The translations under genes and the position numbers were made by a program. Positions 1-7,800 of a DNA stretch of 43,999 bases are shown here, piece by piece. The notes beneath the pieces were generated by a model. It ran no database searches. It was not told the origin of the DNA and saw only the letters and a program-made list of their open reading frames with translations. The stretch is from Anaerolineae bacterium (GTDB lineage: Bacteria; Chloroflexota; Anaerolineae; Aggregatilineales; Phototrophicaceae). How positions within the stretch are numbered: position 1 is the stretch's first letter; each line of letters starts with the position of its first letter. The stretch spans positions 1 to 43,999 of the forward strand of contig JALOOI010000007.1 in assembly GCA_025454495.1 (NCBI GenBank). The letters run 5' to 3'.

Positions 1-663
1 CCCCGTGATTTTCCGGCGATTGCTGTGGTGGATGGTGATCACAGAGGCACACAATGGCTGCTAAACCTGGAGGTGATGACCCTGGGCCGGGGCGATGAGT
101 GCGAAATTGTGCTGCCACTGCGCCAGATTTCGCGCCAGCATGTGCGTTTTCGCCGCCTGGATGATTATTACCAGGTGGAGGACATGGCCAGCAAAAATGG
201 CACCTGGCTCAATGGGACGCGGCTGGAAGGCAGCGCCCGCCTGAACCCCGGTGACGAAATTACGCTGGCGCGGTCTGTGACGCTGAAATTTGTGGGGGCG
301 GGCAACACCATCACCCTCACCGGCAATCTGCCGCCCATCATCGCCACCAGCGCCTCCACCCGCCTGCGGGTGGATACCGAAGCCCGCCGAATTTTCGTCC
401 TGGGGCAGGAAATTGACCCGCCGCTGAGCCTGCCGCAGTATCGCCTGCTGGAACTGCTGTATTTGAACATGACGCGCGTGTGCCCGCGGGATGAAGTGGT
501 GGGCATTGTGTGGCCGGAAGCGGTCGGTGAAGGGGTGAGCGAGCAGGCCATTGATGCGCTGGTGCGCCGCCTGCGGGATCGCCTGATGGAATACGATCAG
601 GAACATCAGTATATCGTCACCGTGCGCGGTCACGGCTTCCGGCTGGATAACCCGGCCCTGTAA
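1..663 (+). CDS. FHA domain / OmpR-type winged-helix protein (5' partial)
   Basis: Likely transcriptional regulator that reads a phosphothreonine signal. The frame is open to the first base of the window. A GTG at 25 exists, but it would cut into the first FHA strand, so the true start probably lies upstream. The N-terminal half is an FHA domain, with LGRGDECEI, then ISRQHVRF, then SKNGTWLNG, which are the usual phosphopeptide-binding loops. The C-terminal ~95 residues look like an OmpR/PhoB winged helix (LPQYRLLELLYL, recognition-helix region AIDALVRRLRDRL, wing HGFRLDNP). No receiver domain is visible. The gene ends just before a strong hairpin and is convergent with the next gene. The DNA target and cognate kinase are unknown. 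Confidence 0.85.
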   Translation, partial: PRDFPAIAVVDGDHRGTQWLLNLEVMTLGRGDECEIVLPLRQISRQHVRFRRLDDYYQVEDMASKNGTWLNGTRLEGSARLNPGDEITLARSVTLKFVGAGNTITLTGNLPPIIATSASTRLRVDTEARRIFVLGQEIDPPLSLPQYRLLELLYLNMTRVCPRDEVVGIVWPEAVGEGVSEQAIDALVRRLRDRLMEYDQEHQYIVTVRGHGFRLDNPAL

Positions 664-670
664 CGCCCGC

Positions 671-699
671 GGGGGGATACCATGTGCCGGTATCCCCCC
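671..699. terminator. Perfect hairpin between convergent genes
   Basis: An 11-bp perfect stem (671-681 with 689-699, GGGGGGATACC arm, 7-nt loop) lies between the stop of the FHA gene and the stop of the cyclase gene. No T tract follows on either strand, so it is either a bidirectional end-of-transcript structure or a Rho-assisted stop. Confidence 0.6.
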
Positions 700-711
700 G
701 GGCCCGCCGGC

Positions 712-1590
712 TTATGCCTGGGGCAGCAGCGCCAGCACGCGGCACGGGCCGCCGGAACCCTGCTGGTACAGCGGAATGCCGATGAACACCGTGGCAGCCT
801 GGCCCACCAGCGGTTGCAGCCCCTTCAAATTTTCGATGCCGTATTTACCCGCCCCCAGAAACGCATAGTGCGCGCCAAAATCCGCCGAGGGCCCATAATC
901 CAGGCTCAGCGTATCCACGCCGGCCCCCACAATATCGCGCTCTGTCACCAGCATGGTGGCTGCGTCCGGGTGGAAGCCGGGGAAGTGCAGCCCGCCTTCG
1001 GCATCGGTGCCCCGGAAGGCCGCCACATCGCTGTATTTGGTCTCCCAGCCGGAATGCATGGCCACGAAAGCCCCGGCCGGAATCTCGCCATAGGCGCTCT
1101 CGTAGGCCATGATGTCTTCCGGCGTAACCTGCGCGTCCGGGTCACTTTCTGCTTTCGCGGCAATGTCGATCACCACCAGCGGAGCCATAAAATTCGCCGG
1201 CTCCAGCGCATCCACCAGCGCCCCATCGGCGATGAAATGGCCGGGCGCGTCCATGTGGGTGGCAGAATGTTCGGCAAAGGCCCACGATTGCACGTAAAAA
1301 CCATTATCCGCGACGGTATACAGCGTTTCGCGGGTGGGCGGGTTGAACGCCGGGAACGTGGGCGTGGTGTCCGTCAGCGGCTGGGTGAGGTCAACCACCA
1401 GCATACCACCCTGGGCCTGCACGCGGCCGGGGCGCAGGGCCGGCGCGGCCAGCGCGGCAGTGAGAGCCGCCAGGCTGCCGGCCTTCAGCATATCCCGGCG
1501 GCTGAGGCCTGTGCCCGGTGGCCGCACCGCCGGCCGACCCTCTTTGTGAATACGCGCCTGTACCATCTTCGCAACCAGCGGAGAACACAT
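712..1590 (-). CDS. Cyclase-family (kynurenine formamidase-like) hydrolase, Tat-exported
   Basis: Metal-dependent hydrolase of the Cyclase family (PF04199), which includes kynurenine formamidase and isatin hydrolase. The 292 residues start with a long N-region, a twin-arginine motif SRRDMLK at about 30-36, a hydrophobic Ala-rich stretch and a likely cleavage site near AQG at about 59-61, so the protein should be exported folded. The metal-binding signature appears as H108-x3-H112-x-D114-x3-H118-F (HSATHMDAPGHF). The usual Gly of HxGTH is Ala here. The ATG has an AAGGA ribosome site about 8 nt upstream. The substrate cannot be read from sequence. Its neighbours (SDR, luciferase-like oxidoreductases, peptidase, peptide-type transporter) suggest catabolism of an imported compound. 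Confidence 0.8.
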   Translation of the reverse strand: MCSPLVAKMVQARIHKEGRPAVRPPGTGLSRRDMLKAGSLAALTAALAAPALRPGRVQAQGGMLVVDLTQPLTDTTPTFPAFNPPTRETLYTVADNGFYVQSWAFAEHSATHMDAPGHFIADGALVDALEPANFMAPLVVIDIAAKAESDPDAQVTPEDIMAYESAYGEIPAGAFVAMHSGWETKYSDVAAFRGTDAEGGLHFPGFHPDAATMLVTERDIVGAGVDTLSLDYGPSADFGAHYAFLGAGKYGIENLKGLQPLVGQAATVFIGIPLYQQGSGGPCRVLALLPQA

Positions 1591-1716
1591 AGAACACCGT
1601 CCTTGAAGAAATGATGATTTTTTAGATACGGTAGCCCGACTATACCATACCCCGCCGGCGGCCCCTTTAGACAGGTTGCCCAGGATTTAAGAGATTTTGC
1701 TTATATGATGTTTTAT

Positions 1717-1731
1717 TGATACTTAGTATCA
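1717..1731. promoter_or_regulatory. 15-nt palindrome, candidate operator
   Basis: TGATACTTAGTATCA is a perfect 7+1+7 palindrome in the 170-base gap upstream of the Tat cyclase gene (start at 1590, minus strand) and downstream of the SDR stop. Its length and AT-rich arms look like a dimeric repressor site. The regulator is not identified. The rest of the gap (1591-1760) shows nothing else that I can support. Confidence 0.4.
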
Positions 1732-1760
1732 TAGACATGGACGACTGACAGATGGCGGCC

Positions 1761-2465
1761 TTATTCGTAATGCATGGACTGAAGGAGGATGTCGCCGGCG
1801 GTGGTGCCGCGGGGCAGCGCCACCAGGTACGCCACCAGGTCGGCCACGGTGTGCGGCTGGATGATGGTGGCCGGGTCAAACTGCGGGGTGGCCGCGTGGC
1901 GCATGGGGGTATCGACCGGGCCGGGGCACAGCGGCACCACGCGGATTTCCTCCGGTGTCAGTTCGGCCGCCAGCGACCGGGCAAACCCGAGCAGGCCGGT
2001 TTTGGCCGCCGTATACGCGGTGACATTGGCCCAGCCCCGCAGCGCCACTTTGGATACCAGGTAGATGATGCTGGCATTGGGGCTGTGCTTCAGCAGCGGC
2101 AGCAGGGCCTGCGTCGTCAGGCACGGGGCTACCAGGTTGATGGCCAGCACCCGCGCCAGGTCGGTGGCAGTGGTATCCGGCAGCGGGCGAATGAAGGACT
2201 CGCCGGCGCAGTAGATGAGCATATCCAGGCGGCCATGCTGTGCCACCTGCTGCGCCAGCCGGCTGATCTGGTCGCTATCGGCGAGGTCAGCCGGGAGGAC
2301 GGTGGCCCGTCCGCCGGCGGCGGTCACTTCGGCGGCGACGGCGTGCAGTTTGGCGGCGGTACGGCCCACCAGCAGCGTGTGCAGGCCGGCTTGCGCCAGG
2401 CGCAGGGCGACGGCCCGCCCGATGCCCTGCCCGGCCCCGGTGATGAGTGCAGTTGTGACAGTCAT
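1761..2465 (-). CDS. Short-chain dehydrogenase/reductase
   Basis: Classical SDR oxidoreductase of 234 residues acting on a carbonyl/alcohol with NAD(P)H. The cofactor loop TGAGQGIG lies at about 9-16. The NAG motif is replaced by CAG (IYCAGES, about 85-91). The catalytic set is Ser138, Tyr151 and Lys155 (YTAAK), followed by the PG motif (CPGPVDTPM). It starts at an ATG three bases after the stop of the upstream luciferase-like gene, so the two are surely cotranscribed. Substrate unknown. The Arg in the VGRT turn after the second strand would fit NADP(H), which is inference. Confidence 0.88.
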   Translation of the reverse strand: MTVTTALITGAGQGIGRAVALRLAQAGLHTLLVGRTAAKLHAVAAEVTAAGGRATVLPADLADSDQISRLAQQVAQHGRLDMLIYCAGESFIRPLPDTTATDLARVLAINLVAPCLTTQALLPLLKHSPNASIIYLVSKVALRGWANVTAYTAAKTGLLGFARSLAAELTPEEIRVVPLCPGPVDTPMRHAATPQFDPATIIQPHTVADLVAYLVALPRGTTAGDILLQSMHYE

Positions 2466-2468
2466 AGG

Positions 2469-3485
2469 TTATGTCCAGATCCGGCGCAGGGCCGGGATTA
2501 CCTGCTCACCCAGAAGGCGCAGCGCCGCCAGCGGTTGCAGGCCGTGCGGCGTGCCAAATTCCACCCGCCCGGCCCCGGCGGCAAACAAACGCGAAGCCTG
2601 CTCAACCAAATCGGTGGCATTGCCGGAAAACGCGAATTTATCCAGCAGCGCATCGGAGATGAGCCGCGCCGCCTCATCCAGTTCTCCCGCATTCACCTGC
2701 CGGCGCAGCCGATCAATGAGTTCTGGCTCCACCAGCACGGTTGGATCCAGCGCGGCCACCACCGGCAAATACAGCGCGACGGCCCGGCGGGCCGCCTGGC
2801 GGGCCTGCTCACGATCTTCATCCAGCACGCTCACCGCGCCCACCACCACGCGCACGCTGCCCGGCGCACGGCCGGCCGCCTGCTCCCCGGCCGCGATGTA
2901 ACCCTGGATCACCGGCACGACATCCGGGTTGGCGGAGCCGCCAATTTTCACCTCATCGGCGATTTCCCCGGCGATGGCGCACAATTTGCGCCCCCAGGTG
3001 CCGATCAGCACCGGCACCGGCTGCGCGGGCAGCGGGTACGGAGCGCGAACGTGCGGAGCCAGGGTGTACACCTGCCCCTGATAACCGCCTTCCCCCCCGC
3101 CGAGCAGATAGCGCACCACCTCCACCGCTTCGCGCACCGCCTGGATGGGCGCGGCCGGCTCGGTGATGCCGTGTTCCGCCAGCCACGCCCCGCGGGCCAC
3201 GCCGCAGTAAACCCGCCCCGAAGCCGCGACATCGGCCAGCAGCGCCGTTTGCGCGGCGATGTCAAGGGGATGCACCCGCGCCGGCGGATAGGCCGCCACC
3301 CCCACCCGCGCCCGGCGCAAATGCGGCGACATCAGCAGCAGCGCCGCCGCCCCCGGATGAAACGGCGCATCACAGTACACCGTCACTGCATCCACGTCAT
3401 ACGCATCGACCAGTTGCGCCAGCGCCACATACTGCGCGGCCGTCTTATCCGTCTGGAAAGCCAGGCTTATTTCGCGCGGCATCAT
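2469..3485 (-). CDS. LLM-class flavin/F420-dependent oxidoreductase (1)
   Basis: Bacterial luciferase-like (LLM) TIM-barrel oxidoreductase of 338 residues, using FMN or F420. The sequence has the family layout: an N-terminal strand ISLAFQTDK, a helix with AYPPARVHPLDIAAQ, the glycine-rich segment VYCGVARGAWL, and the C-terminal phosphate-side segment GTPHGLQPLAALRLLGEQVIP. The start ATG overlaps the stop of the TIGR04076 gene (ATGA type), so translation is coupled. It is similar in kind to the LLM gene at 3802-4797 but is not a tandem duplicate by eye. Substrate unknown. Methylene-H4MPT reductase-type members share this fold. Confidence 0.85.
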   Translation of the reverse strand: MMPREISLAFQTDKTAAQYVALAQLVDAYDVDAVTVYCDAPFHPGAAALLLMSPHLRRARVGVAAYPPARVHPLDIAAQTALLADVAASGRVYCGVARGAWLAEHGITEPAAPIQAVREAVEVVRYLLGGGEGGYQGQVYTLAPHVRAPYPLPAQPVPVLIGTWGRKLCAIAGEIADEVKIGGSANPDVVPVIQGYIAAGEQAAGRAPGSVRVVVGAVSVLDEDREQARQAARRAVALYLPVVAALDPTVLVEPELIDRLRRQVNAGELDEAARLISDALLDKFAFSGNATDLVEQASRLFAAGAGRVEFGTPHGLQPLAALRLLGEQVIPALRRIWT

Positions 3486-3799
3486 GTCAGGTCATCGCTG
3501 TTCAGGGTGCGCTGCCCGGTGCGCTCAATCCGCATGATGAGCCGTTCTTCCGGGTCGGGGCAGGCCACCAGCGTATCACGGGCCATCCAGTCGGCGGCGG
3601 CCAGTTCGCGCTGTTTGGCGGCCAGCAGCGGCAGCACCGCGCTGAGCGCGTAGATACAAAAATGCTGCCCCGCCGGCAGCCGCAGGCGGCTGCTTTCCGT
3701 CAGTTCAAAATAATCGCCCACGCGCAGCCCGCACACCGAACGCCCTTCGATACGCTCGACCGTCACGCGCAGGTCATGTAACGTAAACTCCTGGCTCAT
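3482..3799 (-). CDS. TIGR04076 family protein
   Basis: Small protein of 105 residues matching the TIGR04076 family pattern: an N-terminal VERIEG segment, a Cys followed by G-rich VGDYFEL, a second Cys within HFCIYALSAVLP, and the terminal CPDPEERLIMRIER block. Family function is not established. Members often sit next to oxidoreductases and degradation enzymes. Here it lies between two LLM oxidoreductases, overlapping the downstream one by 4 bases. ATG at 3799 is preferred because GGGGTG lies just upstream. A GTG at 3805 overlapping the upstream stop is the alternative. Confidence 0.75.
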   Translation of the reverse strand: MSQEFTLHDLRVTVERIEGRSVCGLRVGDYFELTESSRLRLPAGQHFCIYALSAVLPLLAAKQRELAAADWMARDTLVACPDPEERLIMRIERTGQRTLNSDDLT

Positions 3800-3801
3800 G
3801 C

Positions 3802-4797
3802 TCACCCCCGAAAATACGGGATCACATCCCGCCCGATAGCCGCAATCGCCGCTTCCAGATTGGGCCCCAGCGGCGGGCCAAAACTGATATGCGTTACCCC
3901 GCGGGCGACCAGCGTTTCCAGCCGGGCGATGAGGTCGCGGGTGGTGCCGGCGATGCCAATCTGGAGCATGGCCGGTGTCACCAGCGTTTTGGCCCGGGCA
4001 ATGTCGTTCTCACGCATGACGGCGTGCTCAATTGCGCCAAAATCCTCCTGCGTCAGCCCCAGGTTGGCCAGGATGGTGCTGCTCATGGCGTGGCCATAAT
4101 AGGCGATTTTTTCTTTCAGCACGTCTTCAGCCGCGGCCCGGTCATCGGCGATGGAACACCAGATGCAGGCCGCCACATCAATTTCGTCCAGGCTGCGGCC
4201 GGCGTGGGCCGCCCCCTGGCGAATATGCGGCAGCACATTATCGTAATGCTCCGGCGGGAACAGCAGCGGCAGCCCGCCATCGGCCAGCCGGCCAATTTCC
4301 TCCAGCATCTTCGGACTCATCGCGCCGATGTAAATGGGCACGCGCCGCAGCGGCTGAAAGCGCAGGTAGGCTTCCTCCGTCCAGCGCAAAAACTGCCCCT
4401 GGCAGGACACCCGTTCCCCGTTGAACAGCCGGTTGAGCGCGACCACCGTCTCCACGACGGCCGTCCGGGGCTGCGCGGCGGCCAGCCCCACCCACCCCAG
4501 AAAATCGGCCGCGCCGGAGGACAGCCCCAGGTTAAAGCGCCCGCCGCTGACCTCATCCAGCGTCGCGGCCATCATGGCCATCTCCGCCGGGTGCAGCGTG
4601 TACGGGTTGACAATGCAGGTGCCGATCTCCAGGCGGCGGGTGGCCCCGGCGACGGCCGTCAGGATGACCGGGGCGCTGCGCAGGAACAGGTCATCGCTCA
4701 CCCAGAACTGGTCGAAGCCGGCGGTTTCGGCCAGCACCGCCAGGCGGATATAGGTCTGTACCGGATGATCGTTGTTGAGTCGCAGGCTAAATTTCAT
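3802..4797 (-). CDS. LLM-class F420-dependent oxidoreductase (2)
   Basis: Luciferase-like monooxygenase-fold oxidoreductase of 331 residues, probably F420-dependent. Family features include an early FDQFWVSDD segment (after the first strand MKFSLRLNN), the segment IGTCIVNPYTLHPAEMAMMA, then GGRFNLGLSSG, and a C-terminal GVTHISFGPPLGPN phosphate site. The chosen ATG gives the typical short N-terminus MKFSLRL. An in-frame TTG at 4815 overlapping the peptidase stop would add six residues. It is in one operon with the M24 peptidase upstream and the TIGR04076 gene downstream. Confidence 0.85.
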   Translation of the reverse strand: MKFSLRLNNDHPVQTYIRLAVLAETAGFDQFWVSDDLFLRSAPVILTAVAGATRRLEIGTCIVNPYTLHPAEMAMMAATLDEVSGGRFNLGLSSGAADFLGWVGLAAAQPRTAVVETVVALNRLFNGERVSCQGQFLRWTEEAYLRFQPLRRVPIYIGAMSPKMLEEIGRLADGGLPLLFPPEHYDNVLPHIRQGAAHAGRSLDEIDVAACIWCSIADDRAAAEDVLKEKIAYYGHAMSSTILANLGLTQEDFGAIEHAVMRENDIARAKTLVTPAMLQIGIAGTTRDLIARLETLVARGVTHISFGPPLGPNLEAAIAAIGRDVIPYFRG

Positions 4798-4807
4798 CGG
4801 CGGCCGC

Positions 4808-5962
4808 TTACTCAATCACGATCAATTCCTGAAAGCCATTCGTCAGCTTTTCGCCGCCGCCGGGGCGGGCCACGACGACATCTTCCACCCGCGCGGAGAA
4901 GGTATTGAACTGCGTGATGCTCGGCTCAATGGTGAACATCATCCCCTCCCGGAGGGGCGTTTCGTCGCCCTGCGTCAGGAAAGGCGGTTCATGCACATCC
5001 ATGCCGATGCCATGCCCCAGGCGATGCCGAAATTCTTTACCATACCCGGCCGCTTCGATCACCTGGCGGGCGGCGGCATCGGCACCGGTGGTGGTCATGG
5101 TGCCCGCCTTCAGCGCGGCAATGCCGGCCGCCTGCGCGTCCATCACCAGCCGGTACACCCGCTGAAATTCGGCATCCGGCTCGCCAAAGGCCACCGTGCG
5201 CCCGTAATCATAACAGTAGCCTTCATAGCTCGCGCCAAAATCGAACAGGATGGCCACCGGCGCGGTCAGCACCCGCGGCCAGGTGTTCAGGCGGTCGCCG
5301 AACAGCAGCGGGTGATTGGGGCCGGAATTGTACAGCGAGGTGGTGAAGGTTTCGCCCAGGGAGCCATGCCGCCGCATCTGGAAATTCACTTCCTGAATCA
5401 CTTCCAGTTCCGTCATGCCGATGCGGAGATGCTTCAGCACATCGGCAAAGGCCGCTTCGGTGATCTGGCCGGCGCGGCGCATGAGGGCGATTTCGTCCTC
5501 ATCTTTGATGACGCGCAGTTCCCGCACGATGTCCGTCCCGGAGACGAACAGCGCCCCCGGCAGCAGCTTTTGCACATGCACCAGCGTTTCGCCGTGCGTC
5601 AGGTCAGCGATGGCCACCCGCGGTACATCGGGCAGCTTCAGGCCGCGTAAAAGATCGGCCACCAGGGTATCCGGGTCATCCCAGTCCCCCAGCACGCGCA
5701 GATCAATCGCCCCGGCCAGCCGGCTGAGGCCGCCAAATTCGGCCGTCATGCGCGGCAGCAGCAGCACCGGCGGCCCATCCGGCACGATCCACGCACCCTC
5801 CAGCCAGCCACCCGGATGCATGGTGCGGCCATAATTGGGAATATCCCGCGGGACACCGGTCAAATAGTGCAGGTCAGACGCATGGGTAGGGAAGAACGCC
5901 AGGTCGGCCCGCCCGGCCATCTGCGCCTGAAAACGCTGTATTCTTGCCGCAAAAGAAGCCAT
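4808..5962 (-). CDS. M24 family (Xaa-Pro/creatinase-like) peptidase
   Basis: Pita-bread-fold metallopeptidase of 384 residues: a creatinase-like N-terminal domain (about 1-150), then the M24 catalytic domain. All five usual metal ligands can be placed: Asp241 (DFGASYEG), Asp252 (YDYGRT), His317 (HRLGHGIGMDVHE), Glu346 (TIEPSI) and Glu360 (ARVEDVV). It could be a proline dipeptidase, an Xaa-Pro aminopeptidase or a creatinase-type amidinohydrolase; sequence alone does not decide. It is the first gene of the leftward operon and is divergent from the peptide-type transporter at 6139, so it may process what that transporter imports. Confidence 0.87.
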   Translation of the reverse strand: MASFAARIQRFQAQMAGRADLAFFPTHASDLHYLTGVPRDIPNYGRTMHPGGWLEGAWIVPDGPPVLLLPRMTAEFGGLSRLAGAIDLRVLGDWDDPDTLVADLLRGLKLPDVPRVAIADLTHGETLVHVQKLLPGALFVSGTDIVRELRVIKDEDEIALMRRAGQITEAAFADVLKHLRIGMTELEVIQEVNFQMRRHGSLGETFTTSLYNSGPNHPLLFGDRLNTWPRVLTAPVAILFDFGASYEGYCYDYGRTVAFGEPDAEFQRVYRLVMDAQAAGIAALKAGTMTTTGADAAARQVIEAAGYGKEFRHRLGHGIGMDVHEPPFLTQGDETPLREGMMFTIEPSITQFNTFSARVEDVVVARPGGGEKLTNGFQELIVIE

Positions 5963-6041
5963 GATGATGATCCCTTGAGAGTGGCGCTAAAGGTTTGTCG
6001 CACATCATAACATGCCGGCCGGCAAAACGGGATGAGACTTG

Positions 6042-6069
6042 TTGCAGAGTGCGGGGAATACGTTACAAT
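6042..6069 (+). promoter_or_regulatory. Promoter for the ABC transporter operon
   Basis: TTGCAG (6042-6047), a 16-base spacer, and TACAAT (6064-6069) lie about 70 bases before the binding-protein ATG, in the divergent gap 5963-6138. Spacing and sequence match other likely promoters in this window. Confidence 0.5.
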
Positions 6070-6138
6070 TGCGCCCTGTCAGCATATAAAACAACCTGAC
6101 ATGAATGTATCTACCGGTTATGACAGGGAGCAGGTTTT

Positions 6139-7731
6139 ATGAAACAAGCGCGTCAATGGTTTACCGGACTCCTGCTGCTCATCCTGGCGCTGCTGTTGAG
6201 CGCTATCGGGGCGACAGCACAGGATGAGCAGGTGGTGGTAATTGGGCACGCCGAAAGCACCGACTCGCTCGACCCGGCCCGCGGTTACACGGGGACGACG
6301 GCAATTGTGCATCGGGCGATTTATGAAACCCTGGTCACTTTCCCGGATGCGGATGCCAGCGCCATCGAGCCGCGCCTGGCCACGTCGTGGACGATCTCTG
6401 AAGATGGTCTGGTTTACACCTTCACGCTGAACCCGGCCGCGGTCTTCTCCGATGGCTCGCCGGTGGAAGCGTCGGATGTGGTCTTCAGCTTCAACCGCCT
6501 GAAGAATGTTCAGGGCAATCCGTCCTTCCTGGCCGATCCGATCGCCAGCATCGAAGCGCCGGATGCCGGCACGGTGGTCATCACCCTCAGCGCCATTCGC
6601 CCGTCGTTTCTGGCAGAACTGACCAATAATGCCTTCTCGGTGAGCAATGCCGAAGTGGTGCAGGCCAATGGCGGTACCGATGCCGCCGATGCCGCCACCG
6701 CGGATGCGGCCGGGGCCTGGCTGGATGCCAATTCCGCCGGCAGCGGCCCCTATATCCTGGAAGAATGGGATAAGACCGTCCGCACGGTGCTGGTACGCAA
6801 CCCCAATTACTATGGCGAAGCCCCCTTCTTCGACCGCGTGATTATCGCCAACATCCCGGAATCGGCCGCGCAGAAGATCGCGCTGGAATCCGGCGAAATT
6901 GATGTGGCGCTGGAAATCACCGCTGACCAGGTGGGAGACATGGAAAGCAACGCCGACATCAGCCTGTTCAAGAGTCCCGGGCTGGCGGTGCATTTCATCA
7001 TCATGAACCAGGATGAGAGCATTGGCGGCCCCGTCTCCAACCCGCTGGTGCAGCGGGCCATCCGCCTGGCGCTGGATTATTCCGGCTACCTGGACCTGTG
7101 GGGCGGCGTGACCCCTGGCTCTAACCTGGCGGTGGGCCTGCTCGGTGCCTACAGCAGCCTGGATGGCACGGCCGTCACCCGTGACCTGGATGCCGCCCGC
7201 GCCCTGCTGGCCGAAGCCGGCTACCCGGATGGCTTCGAGATCACCCTGGAATACCCGGATTTCACCTGGCAGGGTGTCAATATGAACACCAACGCCCAGA
7301 AAATCCAGGCAGACCTGGCGGAAGTGGGCATCACCGTCACGCTCCAGCCGGGTGAGCTTCAGGTGGCGCTGGAACGCTACCGCGCCGGCGAAGCCGGGTT
7401 CGGTTACTGGTTCTGGGGCCCGGATATTCTGGATCCGCTGGATCTGCTGGCCTTCCTGCCTGGCGGCAAGGTGGCCACGGAACGCGCGAAATGGCTGACG
7501 GAGAATGCCTCCGCTGACCTGCTCGACCTGATTAACCAGGCGAGCCTGGCCACCGAAGCCACCGCCCGCGTGGAAATCTTCGGCCAGCTTCAGCGCTACA
7601 TGCAGGAAAACGCGCCTTTCGCGCCCTTCGTGCAGCCTGACCTGACCGTGGCCACCCGCGCCAGCGTCGCCGGCTACGTCTGGCATCCCCAGTGGGCGCT
7701 GGATGTGGCGCTGCTCAGCCGCGCTGGCTAA
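6139..7731 (+). CDS. Peptide/opine ABC transporter substrate-binding protein
   Basis: Periplasmic or cell-surface solute-binding protein of family 5 (DppA/OppA type), 530 residues. It has a Sec signal peptide (positive MKQARQ, hydrophobic core to about residue 26, then ATAQDEQ) and no lipobox Cys. The family signature region is AESTDSLDPARGYTGTT with AIYETLVTF, followed by LATSWTISEDGLVYTF and the VRNPNYYGE segment. It is followed by a terminator-like hairpin before the permeases, which would give the excess of binding protein usual for such systems. The ligand is not readable. Oligopeptides, opines or glutathione-like compounds are all handled by this family. Confidence 0.92.
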   Translation: MKQARQWFTGLLLLILALLLSAIGATAQDEQVVVIGHAESTDSLDPARGYTGTTAIVHRAIYETLVTFPDADASAIEPRLATSWTISEDGLVYTFTLNPAAVFSDGSPVEASDVVFSFNRLKNVQGNPSFLADPIASIEAPDAGTVVITLSAIRPSFLAELTNNAFSVSNAEVVQANGGTDAADAATADAAGAWLDANSAGSGPYILEEWDKTVRTVLVRNPNYYGEAPFFDRVIIANIPESAAQKIALESGEIDVALEITADQVGDMESNADISLFKSPGLAVHFIIMNQDESIGGPVSNPLVQRAIRLALDYSGYLDLWGGVTPGSNLAVGLLGAYSSLDGTAVTRDLDAARALLAEAGYPDGFEITLEYPDFTWQGVNMNTNAQKIQADLAEVGITVTLQPGELQVALERYRAGEAGFGYWFWGPDILDPLDLLAFLPGGKVATERAKWLTENASADLLDLINQASLATEATARVEIFGQLQRYMQENAPFAPFVQPDLTVATRASVAGYVWHPQWALDVALLSRAG

Positions 7732-7748
7732 GCGCACTGCTGATCTTT

Positions 7749-7782
7749 AAAACCGGGGTGGCCGCTGGCGGCCCCGGTTTTT
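7749..7782 (+). terminator. Intra-operon attenuating terminator
   Basis: The stem AAAACCGGGG (7749-7758) pairs with CCCCGGTTTT (7772-7781) around a GC-rich loop that can itself fold, and a short T run follows. It lies between the binding protein and the first permease, so it probably reduces permease transcription rather than ending the operon. Confidence 0.75.
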
Positions 7783-7800
7783 CATTCTCCCGGAGTTCGC

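Noticed and set aside
1752-3653. A 633-codon open frame on the plus strand opposite the SDR and LLM genes
   Set aside because: The minus strand carries clear SDR and LLM genes with motifs and coupled starts. The plus-strand frame is rich in His, Arg, Gln and Gly with no domain, as expected from GC-rich antisense.
6009-6028. GC-rich GCCGGCCGGC palindrome in the divergent gap considered as an operator
   Set aside because: Such self-complementary GCCGGC runs recur throughout this GC-rich sequence, also inside genes, so it is not distinctive.
6118-7737. A 539-codon frame antisense to the transporter binding protein
   Set aside because: No signal, domain or ribosome site; the plus-strand binding protein explains the region fully.
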